From positions 1 to 64,000 of the forward strand of contig JALNWA010000001.1 in assembly GCA_023231115.1 (NCBI GenBank): 64,000 bases of DNA. Direction: 5' to 3'. Source of the DNA: Candidatus Altimarinota bacterium (lineage in GTDB: Bacteria > Patescibacteriota > Gracilibacteria > UBA1369 > LOWO2-01-FULL-3). Shown here piece by piece: positions 17,207-25,969 of the stretch (its first letter is position 1; the number at the start of each line of letters is the position of its first letter). The notes below the pieces were generated by a model. It did no database searches, was not told the DNA's origin, and saw only the letters and a list, made by a program, of their open reading frames with translations. The position numbers and the translations under genes are program-made.

Positions 17207-17647
17207 ATGCAAAAACACAAAATAGAAATATACACAGATGGAAGTTGTATCGGGAACCCAGGGCCTGGAGGTTGGGGAGTCATAATTTTGACTGAGGACA
17301 GAGAAGTGAAAATAAAAGGAGGAGAAATAGATACAACAAACAATCGCATGGAAATGACCGCGATAATCAATGCGTTAAGATGGCTTCGCGATGAGGCAAA
17401 AATAGACGAAACAAACATGAAAGATTTTTCAATAAAACTTCACAGCGATTCAAATCTTCTAATACAAACCCTTCTAAAAGGCTGGAAGAAAAAAGCGAAT
17501 AAAGATCTTTGGGAACAGCTTGATTCTCTACACAAAGGGATAAATGTGGAATGGATTTGGGTAAAAGCTCACGCCACAAATAAATACAACAATCTCGTTG
17601 ACGAGTTGGCGCTGAGTGAAGCGATGAAACAGAAAAATTTTATATAA
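17207..17647 (+). CDS. rnhA: Ribonuclease HI
   Basis: 146 aa. IEIYTDGSCIGNPGPGGWG is the classic start with the first catalytic Asp. RMEMTAIINAL carries the Glu, LHSDSNLLI the second Asp, and VDELA the last Asp. WVKAHATNKYNNLVDELA keeps the HxxxxxN loop. It cleaves RNA in RNA-DNA hybrids. Convergent overlap of 8 bp with the sugar transferase gene. Confidence 0.95.
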   Translation: MQKHKIEIYTDGSCIGNPGPGGWGVIILTEDREVKIKGGEIDTTNNRMEMTAIINALRWLRDEAKIDETNMKDFSIKLHSDSNLLIQTLLKGWKKKANKDLWEQLDSLHKGINVEWIWVKAHATNKYNNLVDELALSEAMKQKNFI

Positions 17648-18197
17648 ACATTTCTCTGAATTTTGCTTCTATTAATTTTCTATGTACGGGATCTTTTATT
17701 TTATTTATACAGGCAAGTACAGCCAAACGAAGTAAAAAAATATTTTTTTTCACAATATTACCTATTCCATCTTCACGTTCAACATCATGCATTATTCTCA
17801 TAAATTCTCTCATATACCTGTATCTGGTTTCCAAATCTCCATTGGATGAGCCAATTCCCAGATCACCGGGAATTAAAGAGGGGGTGTGTTCAATATAATA
17901 AGTTCTGATATCTTCAGGTAGACGCTCAAGATCGGATTTCGGAAGGATTCTCATGCCGACAATTTGTATTTCACCCCTAACCAAATTAACAAGTTGAGGT
18001 ACTTCATCAATACCAAGATATCTCAAAACAGATCCTAGAAGATTTACTCGGGCGTTCTCTGAAAAACCACCAGCAAGACGATCAGGAGTAGGAATATTAC
18101 TGCCTTCTCCGCTCATGGTTCTTATTTTCAAAATTTGAACAGGAACGCCATTTTTCCCTACACGTTCTTGCCTAAAGAGAAAACCATCACAATTCAT
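17640..18197 (-). CDS. Bacterial sugar transferase domain protein lacking the membrane anchor
   Basis: 185 aa. Matches the catalytic part of WcaJ/PglC-like phosphoglycosyl transferases: FLFRQERVGKNGVPVQILKIRTMSG, LLGSVLRYLGIDEVPQLVNLVRGEIQIVGMR. The usual N-terminal re-entrant membrane helix is missing and the VGPRP signature is VGMRI. The C-terminus is longer than usual and ends in amphipathic helix. It may be a degenerate or regulatory homologue. The start is uncertain: ATG at 18197 follows TGCTATATC by eight bases. Confidence 0.7.
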   Translation of the reverse strand: MNCDGFLFRQERVGKNGVPVQILKIRTMSGEGSNIPTPDRLAGGFSENARVNLLGSVLRYLGIDEVPQLVNLVRGEIQIVGMRILPKSDLERLPEDIRTYYIEHTPSLIPGDLGIGSSNGDLETRYRYMREFMRIMHDVEREDGIGNIVKKNIFLLRLAVLACINKIKDPVHRKLIEAKFREMFI

Positions 18198-18255
18198 ACA
18201 TAAAAGATATAGCATGCAAAACTAATGCCAAATGACAAAAAAGTCAAACAATCTT

Positions 18256-18567
18256 TTAGCCTAGTCTTGCTCTTAGAGCATCTTTTCCTTGGAATCCAAG
18301 ACTCTTGTCTACGATTTGTCCGTTTTTGAAGAAAAGAAGAGTTGGGATACTTTGAACTCCGTATTGTTCAGCCAATTCGTGGTTTTCATCGATATCGCAT
18401 TTTCCGATTTTCCAAGAACCTTCGTATTCTTTTGCAAGTTCTTCAATTACAGGCCCCATCATTTTGCAAGGTCCGCACCATTGAGCGAAAAAATCGACCA
18501 ATACAGGTTTGTCTGATTTAAGAACTTCCTCTTCAAAATTCTCTTTTGTAAATTGCATCTCAGCCAT
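18256..18567 (-). CDS. trxA: Thioredoxin
   Basis: 103 aa. A full thioredoxin domain with active site FFAQWCGPCKMMGP, buried Asp in VLVDFF and cis-Pro in QSIPTLLFFKNG. General disulfide reductase. No thioredoxin reductase gene is present in the window. Confidence 0.95.
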   Translation of the reverse strand: MAEMQFTKENFEEEVLKSDKPVLVDFFAQWCGPCKMMGPVIEELAKEYEGSWKIGKCDIDENHELAEQYGVQSIPTLLFFKNGQIVDKSLGFQGKDALRARLG

Positions 18568-18614
18568 AAAAAAATATTTTAAAAATTAATTTGCTTAAAA
18601 ATTCTAACTAAAAA

Positions 18615-19880
18615 TTAAACAGATTGCAACATTGCGTTTTTGAAAATTTCTTCAAGCTGTAATTTCCATTCATTTTTGTCGGATGTGGAAATTTTTCCAA
18701 CGTAAGATTTTCTCAAAATTCTCAAAAATGGCAATTTTCGAATTGCATATTGATAAGGAGAATGTCGAAGTTCGCGCTTGTCTTTGTAGCAAGGATCTTT
18801 TGTGAAATTCAATGTTACAAGAGCCTCGTCAACTTCTCGGACCTTGTCTTCCGTCTTTTCAGCAGGATTTCCTTGTTCCATTATTATTTTGAAAAAATAC
18901 ATTTCGTATTGTTGATTTTTGTCTTTATTGCCACCTTCTTTCCATCTTGGCAAAATCGAAAACGCAACAATATTTTTTGAAGGGACTGCAAACATTGCCC
19001 ATCTTATAAAACTTTCTTTTACCGCATCATCTCGTGCAATTCCATAAAAAATTTCATGTTCGGTCGCAAGTTCTCGAAGTGGTTTTATGTTTTCAACAAA
19101 TTTTTCGTCTTCAAAAATGAATTTATCAACTGCAACGGCAAGATCTTTGTCGATTTTTTGTAAATCTTTTAAGGAAACAGCTTTTCCTCCTTTTGTTTTG
19201 TATCCAAGTTTTAGTAGTGTAGTAGCGTGAAATTCAGGGAATGCTTTTTTCAAAACATCATTTATGAGAGTCTCGTACATTCCTCCAAGCAACTCATTCA
19301 TTTTTTCCTGAAAAAATTCGAAATCGTTTCCAAGTTTTGAGAAAAACATTGTCGTTCCGTCGTCCATAACAATTTTCAAATTGTAATCCATCTCATCAAA
19401 TTCGTGATAATTCACGAAATCATAATGAACTGAAAATGCATCAGAAGTCTCAGGTACAACAATAAGACTCCTTTCATAAAGCCTGAGTTTCGCAGGACCT
19501 TTGCTGATAAGTTTCGCAAATTTACTAAGTTTTTGATAATCTCCTTCGTATTCCGCGCGAAGTTTCCCGCCTTTCATAAAAAGCGCATCCATCAAAAATT
19601 CATTTCTTGCCTTGTAGACGTCTATAAGCATTTGATCAAAAAGAGTGCCAGATTCAAAAATCGAGTATTTTTCTTTATTGAAAGTGATAAATAAAATTTT
19701 ATCATCTTTGAAATAAAACTCTTTGATGTCTGAAAAATTGATAAGTTCGCCTTTGTCCTGCGCGCCCTTTCCTTTGAGCCTAAAGCCCTTTCCGTAAATA
19801 ACAATCTCACCTTCTTTGTCCATCAAAACCTTATTTGAAAAATTTGATTTTAGATAACGGACGTTATAAGAAACTTCCAT
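18615..19880 (-). CDS. Unknown 421-aa protein
   Basis: Soluble, no signal peptide. The first ~210 residues alternate short beta strands and turns in two PH-like-looking blocks (GEIVIYGKGFRLKGKG, KILFITFNKEKYSIF; then KLRLYERSLIVVPET, LKIVMDDGTTMFFSKLG). The second half is helical, with RWAMFAVPSKNIVAFSILPRWKEGG. No catalytic motif is evident and no family recognised. Confidence 0.65.
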   Translation of the reverse strand: MEVSYNVRYLKSNFSNKVLMDKEGEIVIYGKGFRLKGKGAQDKGELINFSDIKEFYFKDDKILFITFNKEKYSIFESGTLFDQMLIDVYKARNEFLMDALFMKGGKLRAEYEGDYQKLSKFAKLISKGPAKLRLYERSLIVVPETSDAFSVHYDFVNYHEFDEMDYNLKIVMDDGTTMFFSKLGNDFEFFQEKMNELLGGMYETLINDVLKKAFPEFHATTLLKLGYKTKGGKAVSLKDLQKIDKDLAVAVDKFIFEDEKFVENIKPLRELATEHEIFYGIARDDAVKESFIRWAMFAVPSKNIVAFSILPRWKEGGNKDKNQQYEMYFFKIIMEQGNPAEKTEDKVREVDEALVTLNFTKDPCYKDKRELRHSPYQYAIRKLPFLRILRKSYVGKISTSDKNEWKLQLEEIFKNAMLQSV

Positions 19881-20014
19881 AAATTACGTTAAATATTAAA
19901 TTAAAGATTTTTTGCCCAAATGAAAAAATAAAACTTCAATAAGCGGCCAGAATATAACCCAAGGGCAGGCATTTTGTAAAGTAAATTTTTGCCCTACTCA
20001 ATCTTCCTCAAAAA

Positions 20015-20023
20015 TGCTATAAT
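20015..20023 (+). promoter_or_regulatory. Extended -10 promoter before the amidase gene
   Basis: TGCTATAAT (TGn plus consensus TATAAT at 20018-20023) with no clear -35 at 17 bp. The leader would be about 28 nt before the ATG at 20058. Confidence 0.55.
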
Positions 20024-20057
20024 TACAAAACAGAAAAATAATAAAAATTAATAAAGA

Positions 20058-23000
20058 ATGAACAAAAAAATATTTAGTATTGTTACAGTGACGATCGGGA
20101 TTTTAATGCTTGGCGGTTTTGCCTTCTCTCAGGCAAAAAATGAGCCTCGAGTTTACGGAAAAACAAAAGCCGTAACAATTTCAAGTGAACAGGAAATTAC
20201 AATAACTTCAGAACGTCTTGCAGACGCATCAATGCTCATAGCTCCATACAAAACTGTGGACATTTTTCTTTCTTCTGTGATGGATCCGGGATTTCAGTTT
20301 ACATCAGTCGGAGGATCTTGGTCGGCATCTGTTCCAAGTGGAACAAATGTAAAACTAGAAGTGAAATTTTTTGAAAAAGAAAAATGGAGCGATTGGCTTT
20401 CTGCAGATTCGGAAGAGGAACAAACAAATACTTCGAATGATAAAAAGTTTTACACAACCGCATCTTCAAACGGATCAACAAAATTTCAATATAGATTTTT
20501 GATGTATGGAGACGGCGTTTCAAGCCCCGTGATAAAAAATCCGGATTGGACTTTTATAAAATCATCGGATGAAATTGTAATTTCAAGAGAACCTGAACCT
20601 CAATATGCCGCAAGCACTTCAGAAAATATAGATGTTATCTCAAGAAAATCTTGGGGTGCGGATGAATCTTATAGATATTTGGAAGACAATACTTCGGATC
20701 CGGTTTTGGCGGAATTGGACAGCGATTATTTGGAAAAATACAAAGACGAACTTACATATTCAAAAGTAATAACGGAAGACAGTAGTGGCAATAAATACAA
20801 ATGGCCTCTGCAATATCCAAAACAAGTAAAGAAATTTGTAATTCATCACACAGCAACAACTGGAAATCTCGACAATCCGGCACAAGCGATTCGCGATATT
20901 TATTATTATCATGCGATTACTCGCGAATGGGGAGATATAGGATACAACTACATAATGGATCAATCCGGAAAAGTTTACGAAGGCAGAGCGGGAGGCGAGG
21001 GAGTGATTGGAGCGCATGCAGGAGGCGCAAACAACGGATCGATAGGAATCTCAGTTTTAGGAAATTACGAAGACAACCCTGTCCCTGAAAAAGTCATAAA
21101 TGCATTTGGCAAATTTATTGCCCAGAAAGCAAAAATTCACAATATAGACGTTCTCGGAAAATCAGCATTCAGAGGTGAAAATAGTTTCAATATTGTCGGA
21201 CACAGCGATGTAAAAAGTACTGATTGCCCCGGAGTTTATTTGTACGAAAAATTGCCGATTATTCGCACACTTGCTGATAAATCAATGAAACAACAAAAAG
21301 AAAGATTTGTGAAAGATTACGATTATGAAGATAAATCAGAAACATATTATGTTGAAATGAACCCCGACAAAACCACGGAATTAACAATTAAACTTGAAAA
21401 TATCGGAACAAAAGAATGGGATTCAAATACGTTTATTGTCGTGGATCAAAATCCGGAATTTGACGGCATGATCTCGTTCCCGACAAAAAACAAAGATGTT
21501 CTTGCGAAACTTCAAGAAAGCAAAGTTTCTTCAGGAGGCACTGGAACATTCAAGTTTTCAATAAAATCATACAAAAAAGGAGGAGTGGTAAATATGAAAA
21601 TCACGATTCTTTATAATGGCACGAAAAAGAGCACGGATTATCTCACAATTCCGGTTTCAGTTAATCAAGCAAACTTCAAATATTCGCTTGTGAGCTCGGT
21701 TTTCCCAAATGCAACAATGGAAAAAGGTGAAACATTCGAGGCAAATGTAAAACTGCAAAACACAGGAAATACAGTTTGGAGAAATTCCGGAGAAAACACT
21801 GTTTTATTGGGTGCGGATCACGAAAGAGACAGAACGTCTTTCATCGTTTCGCCAGCATCGACAAGAATGGGATATTTGGAAGAATCGGAAGTTAACCCGG
21901 GAGAAATAGGTACATTTATAATTAATATAAAAGCTCCGGACAAAGCGGGATATTATAAGGAATATTTTACGCCGGTTGTTGAAGCGGTTACATGGATGAA
22001 GGACAGCGGAATGTATTTCGAAACAACAGTGCTTGGAGGTGATTATGCGGCCGAATTAATAGGCTCATCGTATCCTGCACAGTGGAAACAAGGAAGCAAA
22101 AATACAGTTGAAATGACATTAAGAAATCTCGGACGAAAAACATGGACGAAAACCAATATGAAACTGGAATTTGTGAAGTCGAAAAACATAAAAATTTCAA
22201 ATATCGCGCTTTCCACAAGTGAAGTGAAATCAGGAGGAATTGCGAAAATTTCTTTCACGGCGGAAGTTATTTCAAGTGAAATTCCGGGAAGAAAAATAAT
22301 GGTGATAAAACCAAAAATAGACGGAAAATTGATTTTGGAAAAAGCTGTTACGTTAAGATATAAGATCGTAAAAAGCACATCCAGCTCAGTAAAATCGAGC
22401 ACGTCAACCACGCCGACGAAGTCGGCTCTCTCCCCAACAACAACTTCTTCTGTGGATTCTCGCATTCAAAAAGGAAGCGACACCGAAAGAGACATCAGAA
22501 TAAAATTAAGTTTCTCCGGAAATCCTGTGATTAGCGCAAACGGATCATTTGAAATATATAATGGAAATTCTTTGGTGGCGACTTTGAGTGCCGGAGAAAA
22601 AGCGGAAGTTTCAAAAACCGACAATAAATACAAAATAGAAACCGCATCAAATACATACTATCAAGATTCATACGTCAGATTTAAGCCTAAGAATGCGGCG
22701 ATTTTGAGAATTGATAATTTTGCACACAGTCCTGAATGGAACAAAGATTTAAACGATAATGAGTACAAAGGAATACTTGAAGTGCGTGACGTTGACGGAA
22801 CTTTGACAGTAATAAATGAACTTTCCATGGAAAATTATTTGAAAGGACTTGGCGAAGTTTCAAATTCTGAATTAACTGAAAAAATAAAAGCTGTAATGAT
22901 TGCGGCGCGAAGTTATGCGCTTTTCTACGTTGAAAAAGATCAAAAATTTGATGACAAGCCATACAATCTCGACGACGATCCTGCTGTAAGCCAAAAATAT

Positions 23001-23333
23001 TTGGGTTATGGTTTGGAAAAACGTTCACCAAATATTTCAAAAGCAATCGATGAGACAAAAGGGCAGGTGGTAACGCTAAATGACGAATTGGTGAAAACTC
23101 CGTATTTCAATCAAACTGATGGAACCTCAACAAAAAGCGCGAAAGATGTTTGGAATTGGGACGCAGAATATCTTGTAAGTGTCAGTGATTCATATTGTAA
23201 AGGCGACGCGTTTTTGGGCCACGGCGTGGGATTAAGCGGTTGCGGCGCAAAAGGGATGGCGCAGGCCGGATTTAATTATGTGGACATTCTTCTTCATTAT
23301 TACACAGGCGTCGAAGTGACGGATTTGTATTAA
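20058..23333 (+). CDS. Secreted N-acetylmuramoyl-L-alanine amidase (PGRP type) with SpoIID domain
   Basis: 1091 aa. Signal peptide (1-25). Amidase_2/PGRP domain at about 250-400 with zinc ligands in FVIHHTATTG and GHSDVKSTDCPG and the substrate stretch GYNYIMDQSGKVYEGRAGG. Three Ig-like modules (about 430-770) carry NTGNTVWRNSGEN-type motifs resembling the NBR1 central domain. A Ser/Thr-rich linker follows, then a C-terminal SpoIID/LytB lytic domain (about 830-1091; LSMENYLKGLGEV, AARSYALFYVEKD, HGVGLSGCGAKGMAQAG). It combines stem-peptide amidase and glycan-strand lytic activities, which suits cell-wall remodelling or division. Confidence 0.9.
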   Translation: MNKKIFSIVTVTIGILMLGGFAFSQAKNEPRVYGKTKAVTISSEQEITITSERLADASMLIAPYKTVDIFLSSVMDPGFQFTSVGGSWSASVPSGTNVKLEVKFFEKEKWSDWLSADSEEEQTNTSNDKKFYTTASSNGSTKFQYRFLMYGDGVSSPVIKNPDWTFIKSSDEIVISREPEPQYAASTSENIDVISRKSWGADESYRYLEDNTSDPVLAELDSDYLEKYKDELTYSKVITEDSSGNKYKWPLQYPKQVKKFVIHHTATTGNLDNPAQAIRDIYYYHAITREWGDIGYNYIMDQSGKVYEGRAGGEGVIGAHAGGANNGSIGISVLGNYEDNPVPEKVINAFGKFIAQKAKIHNIDVLGKSAFRGENSFNIVGHSDVKSTDCPGVYLYEKLPIIRTLADKSMKQQKERFVKDYDYEDKSETYYVEMNPDKTTELTIKLENIGTKEWDSNTFIVVDQNPEFDGMISFPTKNKDVLAKLQESKVSSGGTGTFKFSIKSYKKGGVVNMKITILYNGTKKSTDYLTIPVSVNQANFKYSLVSSVFPNATMEKGETFEANVKLQNTGNTVWRNSGENTVLLGADHERDRTSFIVSPASTRMGYLEESEVNPGEIGTFIINIKAPDKAGYYKEYFTPVVEAVTWMKDSGMYFETTVLGGDYAAELIGSSYPAQWKQGSKNTVEMTLRNLGRKTWTKTNMKLEFVKSKNIKISNIALSTSEVKSGGIAKISFTAEVISSEIPGRKIMVIKPKIDGKLILEKAVTLRYKIVKSTSSSVKSSTSTTPTKSALSPTTTSSVDSRIQKGSDTERDIRIKLSFSGNPVISANGSFEIYNGNSLVATLSAGEKAEVSKTDNKYKIETASNTYYQDSYVRFKPKNAAILRIDNFAHSPEWNKDLNDNEYKGILEVRDVDGTLTVINELSMENYLKGLGEVSNSELTEKIKAVMIAARSYALFYVEKDQKFDDKPYNLDDDPAVSQKYLGYGLEKRSPNISKAIDETKGQVVTLNDELVKTPYFNQTDGTSTKSAKDVWNWDAEYLVSVSDSYCKGDAFLGHGVGLSGCGAKGMAQAGFNYVDILLHYYTGVEVTDLY

Positions 23334-23338
23334 ACAAA

Positions 23339-23367
23339 TTGCCCAAACTCTTCAAATCGTGTATAAG
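23339..23367 (+). promoter_or_regulatory. Leaderless promoter of tsaB
   Basis: TTGCCC (23339-23344), 17 bp, TATAAG (23362-23367), six bases, ATG 23374. It overlaps the in-frame GTG at 23359 and thus argues against that start. Confidence 0.5.
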
Positions 23368-23373
23368 AAAGCC

Positions 23374-24006
23374 ATGATTACGTTGGCAATAAATACATCT
23401 TGTCCGAAAACTGCAATTGCATTATTCAAAGAGCAGGACGGAAAATTAAAACTTTTGGATGAAGCTTCATGGAAAAGTAAAAATGATGAAGCCGAAAATC
23501 TCGTGCCAAAAATTGCAAAACTTCTCAAAAAAAATAAGAAAAATTTTGAAGAAATAAAAAATTTAATTGTGGTAAAAGGCCCCGGATCTTTTACCGGACT
23601 TCGCATCGGAGTTGCGACTGCGAATATGATTTCATATTTAAATAAAGCGCATCTGTACTGCCTTACTGCGTTTGATTTTTATTGGAAAATGCTCGGCGAA
23701 AAACCTGAAAATATGGCGCTTCTTCTTTTTGCAGGATCCGGCGGAGTTTATGTAAATGGAGAACTCGTGAATTTACCGGACTTGAAAAAATATCTTAAAG
23801 AAAAAAAAGTAAAAGAAATTTTTGGAGACATTTCAAAAGATCAAAAAAAAGAAATAAAAAATTTGAAATTTAAAACATTAAGAAAAAGTTTTGGAAAAGT
23901 TTTGGAAAAGTTTGAGTTGAAAGATTTTGAAAAAACGCAGATAGTGGAGCCGTTATATATAAAGACGCCGGGCATAACGCCAAGTAAAAATAAACTTTTT
24001 AAATAA
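23374..24006 (+). CDS. tsaB: tRNA threonylcarbamoyladenosine biosynthesis protein TsaB
   Basis: 210 aa. ASKHA-fold partner of TsaD in making t6A37 of ANN-decoding tRNAs. Motifs are LAINTSCPKTAIALF, KGPGSFTGLRIGVATANMISY and LTAFDFYW. ATG 23374 is favoured over GTG 23359 because the latter lies within the promoter. The stop abuts the rsmI ATG directly, so the two are co-transcribed. Confidence 0.9.
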   Translation: MITLAINTSCPKTAIALFKEQDGKLKLLDEASWKSKNDEAENLVPKIAKLLKKNKKNFEEIKNLIVVKGPGSFTGLRIGVATANMISYLNKAHLYCLTAFDFYWKMLGEKPENMALLLFAGSGGVYVNGELVNLPDLKKYLKEKKVKEIFGDISKDQKKEIKNLKFKTLRKSFGKVLEKFELKDFEKTQIVEPLYIKTPGITPSKNKLFK

Positions 24007-24663
24007 ATGTTATACATAGTTTCAACACCAATCGGAAATCTCGAAGACATCACTCTTCGCGCTATACGAACGCTAAAAGAAGTGGATATGATTGCGGCGG
24101 AAGACACACGCCACAGCCGAATTTTGCTGGATAAATATGAGATTTCAAAACCAATTACGAGCTATCATTCATACACTGATGATAGAAAATTGGAACAAAT
24201 CATCAGCATTTTAAAAGAAGGAAAATCGGTTGCCGTAATATCGGATGCAGGAACTCCGGGAATTTCAGATCCGGCTTACACATTGATAAAAAGAGCTATC
24301 GAAGAAGGCATACAAATCTGTCCGATTCCGGGCGCATCAAGTCTGCTTTCAGCACTTGTAATGAGTGGAATGAAAATGAATCAATTTTTGTATCTCGGCT
24401 TTCTGCCGTTAAAAAAAGGACGACAAACTTTGTTGAAATCGTTGGCGCAGGAGGAGAGGACAATGGTTATTTTCGAAGCTCCGCACAGACTTGAAAGAAC
24501 ACTTAAAGACTTGAAAGAATATCTTGGTGACAGGCAAATCGCAGTTTGTCGCGAAATCACAAAAATCTTTGAAGAAACACGTCGCGGAAAAATTTCCGAA
24601 ATGATGACACACTTCGAAAAAACAAAACCGAGAGGGGAATTTGTATTGGTTATAGGGGACTAA
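24007..24663 (+). CDS. rsmI: 16S rRNA (cytidine1402-2'-O)-methyltransferase RsmI
   Basis: 218 aa. The tetrapyrrole-methylase-type fold is clear: LYIVSTPIGNLEDITLRAI at the start, AAEDTRHSR, VISDAGTPGISDPAY and PGASSLLSALVMSG, ending FVLVIG. The family is often about 280 aa; the C-terminal extension is lacking here. It starts on the base after the tsaB stop. Confidence 0.95.
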   Translation: MLYIVSTPIGNLEDITLRAIRTLKEVDMIAAEDTRHSRILLDKYEISKPITSYHSYTDDRKLEQIISILKEGKSVAVISDAGTPGISDPAYTLIKRAIEEGIQICPIPGASSLLSALVMSGMKMNQFLYLGFLPLKKGRQTLLKSLAQEERTMVIFEAPHRLERTLKDLKEYLGDRQIAVCREITKIFEETRRGKISEMMTHFEKTKPRGEFVLVIGD

Positions 24664-24664
24664 T

Positions 24665-25888
24665 TTACTCAACTTCATTCAAAATCAATTGTCCCGGCCA
24701 TGAAGAAAGCATGTCCAAAAGCCAGTTGTCGTTTTGATAATTTTTGATTTCAACTATCGGAGGATAAGAATCTATTTTGCTTGTGACTCCGGCCGCAACA
24801 GTTGTTTGCAAAGTGATATCAGGAAAAATCCCCGGATATTTATCAAGGGACGTGGAAGCAAGTCCGACAGTAAGCATTATTGTGACGGAAGGTTGGCCTT
24901 TCATATTTGGCTCTGCATAGGCTTTATACGGATCTTCAAGCGGATGAATAATAAATTTTATATCTTTGATCGTCGCAAAAAGAGGAGTGATTGGGACAAA
25001 AGTCGCGGTGCCGGCTTGTCCTTCAAATGCAGTTTCTAAATCAGTGGTCCAAGGAATTGTGATTTTATTTGCGGTAACAAAATCTTGATCTTTTACAATG
25101 GTTTTATAAGGGCTTAAAAAGGCAATTACAGCGGAATTATTATAGCAATTGTATCCATCCACACATGAAAAAACATCCATTATTCCATTTTGATCATAAT
25201 CTTTTCCGTTCATCACGACCCTGCCGAGCGCATAATCTTTTCCACCGGTAAAATCCCGTATTTTTTTCTTCGCAATCATCGTTTTTTTAGTGCCGGTCTT
25301 ATCAAGAATAAATAATTGATCGACGGTCACGCTTCCTCCATCAATTTGAGTGCATGCACCTCTGTTATTTTCGCAAAAAGCACTCGCCTTATCAGGATCA
25401 GGACCAGCAAATGGATTTTGTCCGGTGTTTAAATCGACTGAAAGATTGTAAACAACTTCACATTCTTCTCCATCTTGAAGATCTTGAGGAAAAGAGCATT
25501 CCGCGCCTAAATCATCAGGATTATTTGTTGCCAGTCCATCCAAACTTTTTCCCGGATCATAAAATCTGCTTCCATAAACTCCATTATAAAAACCATATAA
25601 AGCGGTATTTAATCCGCCTATTTCGCAACTGTTTTGAAGCACACAAACGGAATAATATTCATCATAATCTATCGTGCCATTTTGAATTTCAGCAGAAATT
25701 TGTTGAAGAATTATTCTCATTTCTGACGCCAAAGCATTTTGAAGACTTGTCTTTTTTTCAAGTTGGACATCGCTTATCAAAATATCTCCGGCAACAACAA
25801 CTGAAACAGCAAAAAGACTTGTAGCAACAAGGACTTCAACTAAAGTAACACCGCCGTTTTTGAAAATTTGTTTTAAATTTTTTAGCAC
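24665..25888 (-). CDS. Type IV pilin-like protein with prepilin cleavage site
   Basis: 407 aa. The N-terminus NGGVTLVEVLVATSLFAVSVVVAGD is a class III prepilin signal: cleavage after Gly, Glu at mature position 5, then the hydrophobic helix. The large C-terminal domain has several cysteine pairs and no recognised fold; it may be a minor pilin or pseudopilin. It starts at GTG 25888, with TATAAT exactly six bases upstream (25900-25895) and TTGATT 16 bp before that. Divergent from the next pilus-related gene. Confidence 0.8.
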   Translation of the reverse strand: MLKNLKQIFKNGGVTLVEVLVATSLFAVSVVVAGDILISDVQLEKKTSLQNALASEMRIILQQISAEIQNGTIDYDEYYSVCVLQNSCEIGGLNTALYGFYNGVYGSRFYDPGKSLDGLATNNPDDLGAECSFPQDLQDGEECEVVYNLSVDLNTGQNPFAGPDPDKASAFCENNRGACTQIDGGSVTVDQLFILDKTGTKKTMIAKKKIRDFTGGKDYALGRVVMNGKDYDQNGIMDVFSCVDGYNCYNNSAVIAFLSPYKTIVKDQDFVTANKITIPWTTDLETAFEGQAGTATFVPITPLFATIKDIKFIIHPLEDPYKAYAEPNMKGQPSVTIMLTVGLASTSLDKYPGIFPDITLQTTVAAGVTSKIDSYPPIVEIKNYQNDNWLLDMLSSWPGQLILNEVE

Positions 25889-25894
25889 AAAATG

Positions 25895-25922
25895 ATTATA
25901 AAGAATTTTGCTTTTTAATCAA
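25895..25922 (-). promoter_or_regulatory. Leaderless promoter of the 407-aa pilin gene
   Basis: Minus strand TTGATT (25922-25917), 16 bp, TATAAT (25900-25895), six bases, GTG 25888. Confidence 0.5.
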
Positions 25923-25969
25923 ACCTATGTTAATATTTTTCACAGCATAAGAATTAACAAATTTGGCTT

